From contig WOFQ01000008.1 of the NCBI GenBank assembly GCA_012184525.1, positions 62,001 through 126,000 of the forward strand: a stretch of 64,000 bases of DNA, given 5' to 3'. The translations under genes were made by a program, and so were the position numbers. The stretch's first letter is position 1, and every line of letters begins with the position of its first letter. Below, in pieces: positions 11,527 to 22,800 of the stretch. Under the pieces are notes generated by a model. The model was not told the DNA's origin. It was given only the letters and a program-made list of their open reading frames with translations, and made no database searches. The DNA is from Xenoacremonium recifei (taxonomy: Eukaryota; Ascomycota; Sordariomycetes; Hypocreales; Nectriaceae).

Positions 11527-13679
11527 ATGTGGAACGACGAGGACGACAACAACCCCTATGGGACCAGCTTCGATCGCCGTGACTCGCAAACATCGTCGTC
11601 CGCCAACCCGACGTCGCCCACGCAGCGAGACTGTGAGTTGCCTTCCTCGCCGTCATCATCGTCGAGAGCATCTGGCATTTGCGCCTAAACACCATGCAGA
11701 CTATCTGTCTAGACTCCGATGACCAAGATGATGACGACTTCGTCCACGTTGCTAACCCAACCCTTCCAGACCGATCATATGAGCGGCCACAGACCCCGAC
11801 TTCGGGCAGTGAGGACGACCCGTCGCACCCTCCGTTCGGCCACGGTGTGGGCGGAGGTGATAGTGAAGAGGATGTCGCGTCGCGAGATCAGGCTGTGCCG
11901 AAACGTAACCCTGGCGGTTACAACAGCCGCATCGAGCAGATCCTATACGAGAATCCCGATCTTCCCATCAGAATCACCGACGCTGGCAAGAGCCTTGAAA
12001 GTGGAGGTCGATACATCGTCTACACAATCCGCACGGGGGTAGGTCATAGAAACATGGTCTGATTTATGCCATGACTAAGTTGAGGCAGGATCTTGAAGTA
12101 CGACGGCGATACTCTGAATTCGCTTCCCTGCGAGATGCCCTGACCCGCCTTCATCCGACCCTCATCATCCCTCCCATTCCCGAGAAGCACACCATGGCCG
12201 ACTACGCTGCGAACCCCACGAATGCGAAGCAGGATCAACAGATTATCGATTTGCGGAAGCGCATGCTCGCAGTATTCCTCAACAGATGCCGTCGCATGGA
12301 TGCTGTGAGACAGGATGGTGTTTGGTGGCGGTTCCTCGACCCGAATGCGAGCTGGGTTAGTCTGCTTGAGAGGTCCTGGAAACTCACGACTGACTTGACA
12401 ATAGAGCGAGGTGCTTCACTCTCATCCGATTGCTTCGATCCCCAAATCTGTCTTAAAGGCGCCACCTCTGGATACTGCGAACCCAACGCCCGCCCACAAC
12501 TATCTCCCCGTCCCGGCCTCTTCCGCAAAATTGAAGACTGTCGCGGGCCCAAACACCGACAGCTCATCTGGAGTGATCCAAAGTGGTCCACATGCCTTTG
12601 GAAGGTTCCCGCCAGACACTCATGACTTGAGCGAACAGGATCTTGACGCATACTTTATTTCGTACGAGGCTTCGATCAAGGAGCTCGAGACACTTCTCAT
12701 GGGGCCCATGGAAAAGGTTAATCGGCGCACACTCAGCCATCTGTCGTCATTAGCAGCTGATCTGTGCGAGCTGGGATCGGTATACAACGGGTTTGCCGTG
12801 TCAGAACAAGCCCCGTCATTGGGGCCCGCCATCGAACGAATTGGACAGGCCGCAGACCTTTCTTACATTGCGACCGAGGAGTTGTCGGGGTCTCTCGGCG
12901 CAAGCTTCGCTGAGCCAATGCGGGAGAATGCACAGTTCGCTGGAGTCGTCCGCAGCGTCCTTAGATATCGGGTCCTGAAGCGAGTGCAGCAAGATTTGAC
13001 CACTGAAGAGTTGAACAAGAAGAGAACTCTCCTTGACCAATTAGAGCGCAGTGAAGCCGAAGCTCGGCGGATCGAAAATTATCTAGCCAGCAGCCAGCAG
13101 ATCTCTCCTCCGCGCCGATCTACAAGCGATCCCTCAACTCAGCATCGTCGAGATGGTAGCCAGGATGATACCGAATCCATCGATTCGGACTTTCCGCCCA
13201 CACACGGAGATTTTCCACCTTCGACGCCCTCCGCCAGTCAAGGTCTTCCAGAAAGAAGCGCTTCTGTCTCAGCACATAAGAAGATGCCCAGCGGAAACTC
13301 TATCACCAATAAGATCTTTGGGCCGCTGCGCCATGCTGTTCAGGGCGTCGTTGATGTCGACCCTGAGAGAACCCGGCGTGATACCATTGGAAAAACAAGG
13401 GAAAGCATCGGACAGCTGGAGCAAGCACAGGTTGCGGCGGAGCGAGATGTCAAGGACGCCAGTGCTAGTGTGTTGAAGGATCTCAAGAGGTTCCAAAAGG
13501 ACAAGGAAGAGGATTTGAAGCGATACATGGTGAGTCTCATTGACTGATGGAGTTACAAGCCGACATTTGCTAACCATCCACAGCTTGCATACGCTCAGAG
13601 CCAGATCGAGTGGGCCAAGAAGAGTAAGCAACAATGGGAGGAAGCGCGAGCTGAGGTTGAGAAGATTGATGAGTCATGA
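11527..13679 (+). CDS. SNX41: Sorting nexin SNX41/Atg20-type (PX-BAR)
   Basis: Endosomal sorting nexin of the Snx4/Atg24 type, needed for retrieval from endosomes and for selective autophagy. Exons 11527-11632, 11770-12038, 12089-12355, 12405-13529, 13584-13679; phases agree; 620 aa. Introns are 137, 50, 49 and 54 nt. The acceptor at 11769 was chosen over a nearer one because it restores the family sequence SYERPQTPTSGSE. The PX domain covers about 95-215 with phosphoinositide-binding RRRYSEFASL and PPIPEKHTMADYA. The C-terminal half (about 250-620) is the BAR-like coiled-coil region, including PMEKVNRRTLSHLSSLAADL and RTRRDTIGKTRESIGQLEQA, ending EKIDES. The N-terminus is Asp/Ser-rich and probably disordered. 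Confidence 0.95.
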
Positions 13680-14230
13680 GATGAAGCAGTTACTCGTGTG
13701 TTTATGCAGTGTTCATCGGAGCGAGTTTGGCGGAGCGACTTGAGGTCATGAAAAGGCAACCATTCACATCTAATATTCCGCGGAGGGGCTCTCATAAATG
13801 TAGCATCTTAGAGGTTCAGGGAGGTCATCCAGACCTAGTAGAAACATCTACTGGCCGTTGTTTTATTGAAACATTCTCGGTATAACTCTTGCAAGGTTAC
13901 TCGCATAAGAGCTTGTTAAAACGAGACTTGGAAAGGTCGTGGTTCAAGTGTGGTACTCGACGAAGCTGCCTGAAAGAGGAAAATAGTGGATCTCAGCCAC
14001 ATGAACTCGTCGCAATTCTTATCGATAAGAGATCGCTTTGCGACGACCCAGGCAAGGCTCCCAGCCTCCTGCCTCCATCTCTCACAAAGGTCTTGAGCCA
14101 GGCTGCCTTCATTTCCATTCTTTCCTCTGTTCCTTCTTCTGAACCCGTTTCGGGCTGTTGAGCCACAGATCAATCTCTCGGCATCGCGTCGCCGTCGGAG
14201 CAGTCGCCCGGCTGGCGCGCGCAAACGATC
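13680..14230. other. Intergenic region SNX41 to capping enzyme
   Basis: 551 bp between two same-strand genes. Contains the CTTATCGATAAG palindrome listed separately, about 200 bp before the capping-enzyme start. Confidence 0.5.
14017..14030. promoter_or_regulatory. Perfect palindrome TCTTATCGATAAGA
   Basis: 14-bp perfect palindrome whose core CTTATC|GATAAG is two head-to-head GATA-factor sites. The same 12-bp core recurs at 54030-54041 in another housekeeping promoter. Sequence is seen directly; a regulatory role is inferred. Confidence 0.45.
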
Positions 14231-15460
14231 ATGGAGAATCCGACAGATGGACCGATCGTTTCCATCGACGAGCCCGGCGTCAAGACAACGGGAGACCTCC
14301 TCTATACCATGCGCAAAGAAGTGGCCGATCTCCTTGGTCGACGACAAACCAACTTCCCCGGCGCACAACCCGTGAGCTTTGCGCGGCAGCACATCGAAGA
14401 GCTCAACAAGCAAGAGTATGAACCAAGCTGGCCCCGCCCTTTGCGATTGTTGCTAACGCCTAATTCCAGCTACTACGTCTGCGAGAAATCAGATGGCATT
14501 CGCTATTTGTTATATTCGACCGAGGACGAGTCGAATGCTGAAGTACACTATCTAATTGACCGGAAGAACGATTACTGGTTCATCACCAACCGAAACCTCC
14601 ATTTCCCCCTCGCAGACAACGTCTCATCTTTCCACAGCGCCACCATCATGGACGGTGAGCTGGTCTGGGACTCTCTCCCGGATGGCAAAAAGGAACCTCG
14701 TTACTTGGTTTTTGACTGCATGGTCCTTGGCGGTCAGTCCCTTATGGACCGAACACTAGACAAGCGACTGGCATATTTCAAGGAGCGTCTTTTTAACCCA
14801 TACCAGAGACTCTTCAAGGATTTCCCACACGAGCGCCAATTCCAGCCGTTCTTTATGGAGATGAAGCCGTTTCAGCTTGGCTATGGAATTGACATGATGT
14901 TCAAACAGGTTCTCCCAAGCCTCAAGCATGGGAACGACGGACTGATCTTCACCTGTCGCAACACGCCCTACAAGTTCGGGACGGACCCTCACATTCTCAA
15001 GTGGAAGCCCCCAGAGGAAAACACCATTGATTGCCGCCTGCGCCTCAACTTTCCCACGGTTGAGCCCGACGAGTATGAGCGCGCTGAGGGCATCACGGAA
15101 CCGTTTGTCGACTACGACAGCTTGCCGCACGCCGAGATCTGGCAGTTCAACGGCGACAGCGGCGAGCGCTACTCATTCTTTGCCGACATCCACCTCACGG
15201 AGGATGAGTGGGAGACGCTCAAGGGCCTCGGAGATCCGCTCAACGACCGCATCGTCGAGTGCAATGTCGACGACCAGGGCCGCTGGCGCATCGTACGCTT
15301 CCGTGACGACAAGAGCGAGGCCAACCACAAGAGCACCATCACCAGCGTGCTCGAGAGCATCAAAGACCGCGTCAGTGACAAGGACCTGACCAGGGCTGCT
15401 AGCTCTATCCGCGAGCACTGGAAGGCCCGCCAGCAGATGGAAAGGCGGAGTAGGGGGTAG
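14231..15460 (+). CDS. CEG1: mRNA guanylyltransferase (capping enzyme alpha)
   Basis: Transfers GMP from GTP to the 5' diphosphate end of nascent pre-mRNA. Exons 14231-14415 and 14470-15460 give 391 aa. The catalytic KxDG motif is EKSDGIRYLLY with nucleophile Lys68. Further nucleotidyltransferase motifs follow: DGELVWD, DGLIFTC and ILKWKPPEENTID, then the OB-fold part with RIVECN and RWRIVRFRDDKSEANH. The 54-nt intron at 14416-14469 has branch GCTAAC and acceptor CCAG; it is a multiple of three and lacks a stop, so the unspliced frame stays open. Splicing restores the family sequence KQDYYVCEKSDG. The first ATG of the open frame is used. Confidence 0.96.
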   Translation: MENPTDGPIVSIDEPGVKTTGDLLYTMRKEVADLLGRRQTNFPGAQPVSFARQHIEELNKQEYEPSWPRPLRLLLTPNSSYYVCEKSDGIRYLLYSTEDESNAEVHYLIDRKNDYWFITNRNLHFPLADNVSSFHSATIMDGELVWDSLPDGKKEPRYLVFDCMVLGGQSLMDRTLDKRLAYFKERLFNPYQRLFKDFPHERQFQPFFMEMKPFQLGYGIDMMFKQVLPSLKHGNDGLIFTCRNTPYKFGTDPHILKWKPPEENTIDCRLRLNFPTVEPDEYERAEGITEPFVDYDSLPHAEIWQFNGDSGERYSFFADIHLTEDEWETLKGLGDPLNDRIVECNVDDQGRWRIVRFRDDKSEANHKSTITSVLESIKDRVSDKDLTRAASSIREHWKARQQMERRSRG

Positions 15461-15959
15461 AAACCTCACCCGCCCGATTCTACAGGCCGGGATTCCTTCG
15501 ACAGAGGCTGGCGAAGACCGAGCTATGAGACTCTTTGAGTGACGTGAGCAGGTGTTATGGCTGGAACTAGGGACGAGGCGTTTGGGTGAGGATTGGTGGT
15601 GCACTGGGCACAGCTACTTGGGAACTTGGAAGATTAAATGATAGATTTTTACAACGGTTCAAACAGATATCTACTTGGGACCTGCACAGGCGAACCATGA
15701 TGTTACAAACAGTTACTGACAATATGGCGTCTTAATTTGGATCTACTACCTATCTCGCACAACTATTACCTAGGCAGCCAGTCCAAACGCGCCCCAAACT
15801 TGAGAAAATGAAAACAGAAACCCCTTTTGGCTTTTCCAGCGCCCCTTCAAATGGCAACGGATCTACCCTCGAAGATTCAAACATGTTCACCAGGGGAAAC
15901 GTGCTGTTGACCCCCCCCGTCTTTCCAAGACGCCACACAAGAGGCCCCCGAGGCAGCCC
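15461..15959. other. Convergent 3' intergenic region
   Basis: 499 bp between convergent genes; a short C-run lies near 15908. Nothing else recognised. Confidence 0.5.
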
Positions 15960-17452
15960 TTAGAGCAGGAACATGATGACGGCGATGAGCATGATGGTGC
16001 AGCCGAGGTTAGTAGTGCCGTTGCTACCGCCCCAGCCGCGAGGTTCGGGCTTCTTGTTGCCGCCAGAGACGATGACGGGCACGGTGGGCAGGGGGCCGGG
16101 AGGGTAGCCGGGGCCGGAGGCGGAGGCCGCGGCGGTGGCGGTGCCGTTGGCGCTCGGGTAGGGGGGCACGGGGATGCGGACGGTCTGGGTCGACACGGCG
16201 GTGGTGCCCCAGGTCACCGTGGCCACGCGGGTGATGGTGCTGGTAGGCGTGGGTGAGGGTGTCGCCGTGGCAGCTTCGCCACTGGCGGCCGTGGAGGGCC
16301 AGAGGCCGGTGACGGTGACGACCACGACCGTAGAAGCCTCGCTGACGCTGACTCCTGTGACGATGGTCTCGGTCACAGCCGTGTAAACAGTGACGGTTTC
16401 GACAACGCCGTTGCTGGTGAGGACCGAGATGCTCTTGTGGACAGCCGTGACGGTCGAGGGGGCGCCATGGACGGTGGCATCCGGAAGGCCACTTGTGACG
16501 GAGAAGCTCTTCTGGATGTCAGTGACAGTAGACGGGTTGCCAGAGACGGTAGCGTCGGGAAGACCGCTGGTGACAGAGACCTCGGTCTGAACGTCAGTCA
16601 CGGTCTGGGGATTGCCCGAGACGGTGGCATCAGGCAGGCCGCTAGTGACGGAGATCTCTGTCTCGCCCTTAGTCACAGTCTGAGGGTTACCAGTCACCGT
16701 CGCTTCTCCAAGAATCGTGTTGCTGGCGAGTGTCGCGGTGGAAAGAACCGTGACGATGACACTCTGGGTCTTGGTGATGACCTGGATGCTGCAGACTTCG
16801 GTCTCAAGGGTGGACATGGAAGTGGAGGTCGACAAAACAGACAGCACAGTCACTTGCGTAGTCTTGGTTGTAGTCTTGGTCGTAGTCGAAGGAGTGCTCA
16901 CACTGTAAATAGTCCTGTCGCTCTAGTCAGTATTGCTGTATATATTGCACTCAGGGGTATGTATGATGACTTACGTGATTGGAATCGAGACAGGACCGGT
17001 TGCGGCAGCAGAGGTACCAGAGGCAGAGAACGTGACAGCGCCAGCATTTGACATGGCAGTGGCAGATTCGTCGGTGCAGGTGACATCGCGAGCGACGTAT
17101 TGATGGACGTGATCCTCAGACTTGAGCTGGTCCTCGGCTTCGAGTCAATTAGTCGAGGCATTCTCAGCAGATTCGAAAGGTAAAAACTCACTAAACTTGG
17201 CAGCGACAATTCCCATTCCGAACATGACAGCGAGGGCAACGGCAAAGAAACCGATTACGAGGATAAGCTTGAAGGTTGTGAAGCCAGCAAGCTTGAAGCC
17301 TCGAAGGCTGCGACCCTTGGGGGCCTTCTCACACTTGCAGCCACCCTGCTCAGGATCCTGCTTGGTCGCCACTGCAGGAAGGTCAGAATCAGTGCTTGAA
17401 GAGCTGCGGCTGCTAGAGACTTACTTTGATCAACGCCAGTAGGTGAATGCAT
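15960..17452 (-). CDS. Ser/Thr-rich membrane protein with four 25-aa repeats
   Basis: I do not recognise a named family. Exons 17452-17425, 17371-17192, 17137-16975 and 16914-15960 are in phase and give 441 aa. The N-terminus is short, basic and cytosolic-looking (a CKC pair at 21-23, GRSLRGFK), followed by a transmembrane segment at about 43-66 with a Gly-rich end (VMFGMGIVAAKF). The predicted ectodomain is very Thr/Val/Ser-rich. At residues 195-294 it carries four tandem 25-residue repeats (consensus ATVSGNPQTVTDVQTEVSV followed by TSGLPD). The C-terminus is Pro-rich, then a hydrophobic tail (TIMLIAVIMFLL) after a small-residue stretch, resembling either a second membrane anchor or a GPI-attachment signal. 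Having both an N-terminal anchor and a hydrophobic tail is unusual. Likely a heavily O-glycosylated cell-surface protein; function unknown. Start ATG 17452 is the best available, but upstream exons cannot be excluded. Confidence 0.7.
16404..16703 (-). repeat. Four in-frame 75-bp tandem repeats
   Basis: Four consecutive 75-bp units encode 25-residue repeats inside the membrane protein ectodomain. Units 1-3 are close (ATV[TS]GNP[QS]TVT...SVTSGLPD); unit 4 is degenerate (ATVHGAPSTVTAVHKSISV). Confidence 0.9.
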
Positions 17453-19853
17453 CTGGTAACGAGCGTCTATAGGGGTTGTTAGCTCACTGCGACCGAGAAG
17501 GGGTGATGGAAGCAGAGGCGAGAATCGAGTACGGTCGGGTAGGAGGCGTGACAGAAGGGAAAACAAGCCAATAGAAAGAGAATGATTACTCTAAGAATAC
17601 TCACAGGAATGAGAATTGTAATTGTCAAGCTTGAAATCTGTACAGGCGTTGATCAACGACAGTCAGCGGAGTTGCGCAAGAGGATGCGAGAACAGGAAAC
17701 GAGAGACGAAGCGAAGAGATTTCCAGAACAGAGAAAATTGTGCGAGAATCAGCTGTGACGGAGTAATGTTGTGGGCAAGAAAAACAAAATAAATAACAAT
17801 GTGGGAGGTGTTGCTGATTCGACCGCAGTGTCAGTGATTCACGGACGATGGCAGAATCAAAGGCGGTCTCCCAAGGCAACTGGTCGGATTTCTCGGCCAC
17901 CTGATTCGCCGGCTTCAAGCAGAAAATGCGATATTGCGTCAAGGGGAATTAAATCAGGACTGTTTGGGTCGAATGTAGGTAGGTCGGAATATGGGAGAAG
18001 GGCCTTGGAACCTGAGGCAGAGGAGAGTATCGTGAGCAGCAAGACAGCGCAACGTCGGCGCGAGGGACGGCACACAGGCGCTCAATGGACATGCATCAAG
18101 TAGACTCACATTTTACCTCTCAAGTTTAAAGATGAACGAGTGTCCTGAATTGTTGAAGGTGGCGGCGTGGAAAGAGGGAAAAGCGAGCGAGCGTGGGAGG
18201 AGGACAGAGGAGGGGAAAGTCATGCGCACGGGGGGGAAGCTGCTCTTGAAGCTCCCGTTCCTGATTCTGGACGAGCCACAATTCCGACCTGGACGACGGG
18301 CACGTTTCAGAAACACCGCGACGGGAACGGCTGCAGCATGGGGCGAGATGAGGCCCCAAATCTCGCATGCGCTGTCCAAGACGAGCTGCCCGGGGCGGCG
18401 AGAACTGATTCGACCGGCCGCAGCCATCTGACGCAAACGCAACAGCGCTGCCAAAGTCCTGTGCAACTGGTTCTCATCTTGCGATGCGCAGGGCCGGGCC
18501 TGGTGTCGCCGTTCTCGTGAGAGGGAAGCAAACAGATTCTGGCGTCGCACAGCCAACAGTGAGGGTGAGGGTGAGGGTATCACCATGGCATGACAGGACA
18601 GGACAGGAGACCGGCTGGGGTCAAAGGGGAAGGCAATACACGGAGGACGGATGGAGCGGTTGCTCCGACGAATGTCCGCGGTGTGAGACGCAAGCAGGTC
18701 GAGTGTTGTCGGCGCAGAGAGAGTCGGGCTGCTCCGCTCGGGGTGAGATATCAGGAGTGCCTTTCTTCTCTTGGTCGTGGTGCTGCAGGAGGGGAAATGG
18801 ACATTTATGATGAGCCCCTGGTTTCCTACAGCAAACACGTTGAACGTCAAGCTTGGCTTTCAGGCCTACTCCGAGATATTTACTCCTACAAACGTCTCCC
18901 CTTAAAGTATCAAAAGTCTGCACTGTTGTGCCTAATATCTCCGGCAAGCATTGTCTTTACCGTCGCTGTGATCCGTGTCTTAAACAAACGGCCTCGGAGG
19001 TTTCAAGCTTAATAGAGTCTCGATGGTAGGGACTGTCCAAAACACGTTCACCCGACAAAGAAAGACAACAATGCCTTTATCCAAGCCGACGTCGATGCAA
19101 TGCTGCATAAAAGGAAGAGAGCTGACTCGTCGGGATTCTCGACCCTTGCTTGCAGCATGTAAGTGACAGGTCAGGTTAGGTGGGCATGACGTGTGAGAGG
19201 AGAGAGGAAATATGCATCTATCCGGTGTCTGTCCATGCTCCGGGGCGGTTGGAGGGCCCGTTCTGGCGGACAAAAAAACGCCGGCGGGAAACACGCCGGG
19301 CTCTTAATGCGTTGGCGCAATTTCATTTCGTCCAGGCGCGTCGCGTTGGAGCTCCCGTTTATCCTGTCCTGTCTTGCCCACCTTTTTCTCCAAGCACCGG
19401 CGCACGCACCTTTACGGCGTGCCTCACCGTCCCTTACTGTGGCTCTCTCCGGTAATCTAGTAGTAATCGTCGCCCTCGCGCACGCACGCACGCACCTGCA
19501 TCCCATCTCCTCCAATTGCATCCACCCACCACCTCACGCGAATTGCGAGAACATCGTCGTCGCCGCCAGCTCGCGCGCAGCTCGATTCTGGTTCTGGCTC
19601 AACATCGTCACGTCACGCCCGGCGGAAGCATGTGTTAGCGGCGGCCGGTCCATGCCCCCCCTCCAGCTTACCAGCTCCCCTCTGCCGCCAAAGTCGAAGC
19701 TGTCCCACGTCAACCCTTCTCTGTGAAGCGCGAAACAACGACAATCTCAGTCACGATCCCGAAAGACCCTCGCCGAGCCGAGCCTTCAGCTTCCCGCTCT
19801 GCTCCGCTCCGCTCCAAACCGCCTTCGCTCGCACGAGGACCAGCTAGCGCATC
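17453..19853. other. 2.4-kb divergent intergenic region with microrepeats
   Basis: Between the repeat membrane protein and PDS5. No gene I can support. Includes (GAGGGT)3 at about 18561-18578, a GGACA run near 18594-18608 and a CGCA/CACG run near 19479-19495. Open frames on both strands show no domain or conserved pattern and probably reflect GC-rich leader sequence. Possible 5' UTR introns for the minus-strand gene (GTAAG-like donors around 17.46-17.6 kb) cannot be confirmed. Confidence 0.4.
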
Positions 19854-22800
19854 ATGGCGCGCCGTCGCGCACGCGTCCAGAAGCCCGTGGTGGAGGTCGA
19901 AGAGGATGAGGTCGTCGACCAGCAACCAGAGCAGGAAGAGGCCGAGCCAGAACAGGAGCATGACGAAGAGCTGGAGGATCGTCCGCGGGAATCGCGCGGT
20001 GGCCAGCAAGACCTCAAGTTCAACGAGGAGCTATCATGGCGGCCCGCGAAACCCATCCCCACGGGCACTCTGCTTAAACGCCTCGAACGACTCTCAAAAG
20101 AGCTCGCAGAAATGGAGCAGGGCGACATTGTCCTCGACTCACTCAAGGGCGTTGCCGCCGATCTAGGCCACCGCAATCTGCTCCAGCACAAGGACCGCGG
20201 CGTCAAGGCCTATGCGGCCTGCTGCTTCGTCGATATCCTCCGTCTCTACGTCCCAGATGCCCCCTTTACCGATGACCAGCTCAAGGTGCGTATCGCATTG
20301 TCTCCTCGCCTTGAATCAACCCGACTAACGCGTTTCGTGCAGATGATGTTTGCGCTCTTCATCAAGGACATCCTTCCTGCGCTCAGTGATCCCACGAACC
20401 CCTACGACAGTCAGCACAAGTACGTCCTGATGTCGCTAACCGACGTCAAGAGTATCCTGCTCATGAACGAAATCCATGGCGCCGACGAACTGATTCTGCG
20501 ACTGTTCAATGCCACTTTCGATGGCGTATCTTCAGCTTCCAAGGCCGCGTCCGAGGATCAGGTCGCCAAGGATGTCGAGATTAACTTGACCGACATGCTT
20601 GTTGCGCTCATTGATGAATCTGGTAGCGTGTCAGCGTCCGTCATCGACGCCATCATCAGTCAATTCTTGCGAGCCGCGCCCCCTGGTGGAAGCCGCAGCA
20701 AGGAGCAGAACGGGAATCAGTCGACTCTCCTTATCAAGACAGAGCCGCCAGCTTATGTCATGGCCAAGAACATCTGCAATGCGTGCCCTGACAAGATGGC
20801 ACGATACGTTAGCCAATATTTCAGCGATGTGATTCTCAACGCTTCAGGATTCGCGACCAAGGCCGCCGGTCTCCGCCAGGGCGACGATTCAGACGACGAG
20901 GATGCCAACGCGGGGCCCTCAGACGCGGACTTGAAGAGTCTTCGCCAGGCCCATCTGCTGATCCGCGAACTCTGGCGAGCGGCTCCGGCGGTTCTGCAAA
21001 ACACGGTCCCTCAGATCGAAGCCGAACTCTCTGCAGACAACATCCACCTCCGGCAAATAGCCACCGAGACCTTTGGCGACATGATCTCGGGCATTGGCGC
21101 GGCAGGACCTCCTCCGCCTCCTGTTCTTGATCCTGCTGCCTATCCTCCGCTTAGACTCCTCGATGACCCTCCAACATCCGCCGCCGATGCCAACGTCCTT
21201 ACCAAGCCCTTCTCCCCGCAATCCTTCGCCCAAACCCATCCAGCCACCTACCGCAACTTCATTAGCCGAAGAAACGACAAGGCTGGCACAATCCGAGCTG
21301 CCTGGGCCACTGCCGTTGGTTACATACTGTCCACATCTGCTGGAGGCATAGGACTGAGCCGAGAAGAGGAGAACGAGCTCGTCAAAGGCATTGAGGAGAA
21401 GCTCAACGACGGGGAGGAAAAGGTTCGATTAGCTGCAGTCAAGGCAATCGAGCTTTTTGACTTCAAAGATGTCATCACCAAACTAGGCGCTAACGGTGGC
21501 GTCGAGAAGGAACATTCGGTTTTCTGGAGTCTGGCAGATCGATGTCGAGACAGGCGGCCTGCCGTGCGAGTCGACGCCATGGTTCTCCTTGGAAAGCTGT
21601 GGGCCGTTGGGGCTGGAGAGATAGCTGATGGCCAGGAGGCTGTCACGGCATGTCTCTCAGGGGTTCCGTCCAGCATCATCAAGGCATTTTACATCAATGA
21701 CCCTGATCTGAATGTCCTTCTAGATCGGGTCATGTTTGAATGCCTCGTTCCTCTCAAGTATCCTCACATAAAAGGGAAGGCGGCTAAGAATTCAGCTTCT
21801 CAAAGTCAAACGGCCGGAAATCAAGCCGACCAGGATAGGATTCGCGCCGAGAGGATCCTGCTCATGCTCAAATCACTCGACGAAGGTGCCAAGAAAGCAT
21901 TCTTCGCTATGCAAGCCCGCCAGCCAAACGTCGCTAAGGGCGTAGATGTGTTCATCAAGCAATGCGAGGCGTATAATGGAGGCGTCATGGAGGGCAATGA
22001 GGAACAAGTGAGGTCAGGCTTGAACCGCACTCTTCAATGGTTCGGCTCATTCTTCCCCGACCCCCTGAAGGTCCGTGTCGACCTCCAGAAGTTTGCGAAG
22101 CTGAACGAGCGCCGAATGTATCAGCTAGTCAAGTTCGCCATCAGTTCGGAGAGTGACTTCAAGACGGTCCGCAGGGCGATAAACGAGTTGATCGCCAAGG
22201 TCCAGGCGAGCTCTGCAGCGAGCTGCTTGGACACCCTCATCCCTCTTCTTTACCGGTCCAGTTCTCTCATGTTCAACCGAAGCCACCTTTCTACCATCAT
22301 GGACTACTCCAAGAACAACAAGGAAGGGTTCGCTAGCGTAGCACATGAGATCCTCAACAGCATCTCCCAACAAAACCCGCAACTGTTTGAGGCTCACTCG
22401 GCAGAATTGCGCAAGGAGCTGATCGAACAAGTCCCATCAGAGAGTCAAGCCAATGACCCAACTCTGGTTGACATTCTCAAAGCATATTCATCCTACTCCA
22501 AAAGGTATCCTGATAAGATCACCTATGACAAGAAGTTCACGCAGGTCTTGGTCGATTACGCTCTATATGGGAAACCTGCTCGAGCAGCGAAATACGCCGT
22601 GAACATCTTGCTGGCGAAGAACGACACCAAGAGCAAGGCCACAGCTACCGGTCTCCTCCAAAAGGTGATGAAGGACTGGAAGTACGACGCACCTCACTTT
22701 CTCAATCGATTGGCTACTGTCAGTCAGCTGGAACGCCTAGCCCCTTCGATCACAGTGGACTTTGACGAGAATATCCATGATATGACTATCAAACAGATCC

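Noticed and set aside
16174..17051. Plus-strand ORFs opposite the repeat membrane protein
   Set aside because: Antisense to four consistent in-phase exons; their apparent repeats just mirror the 75-bp units.
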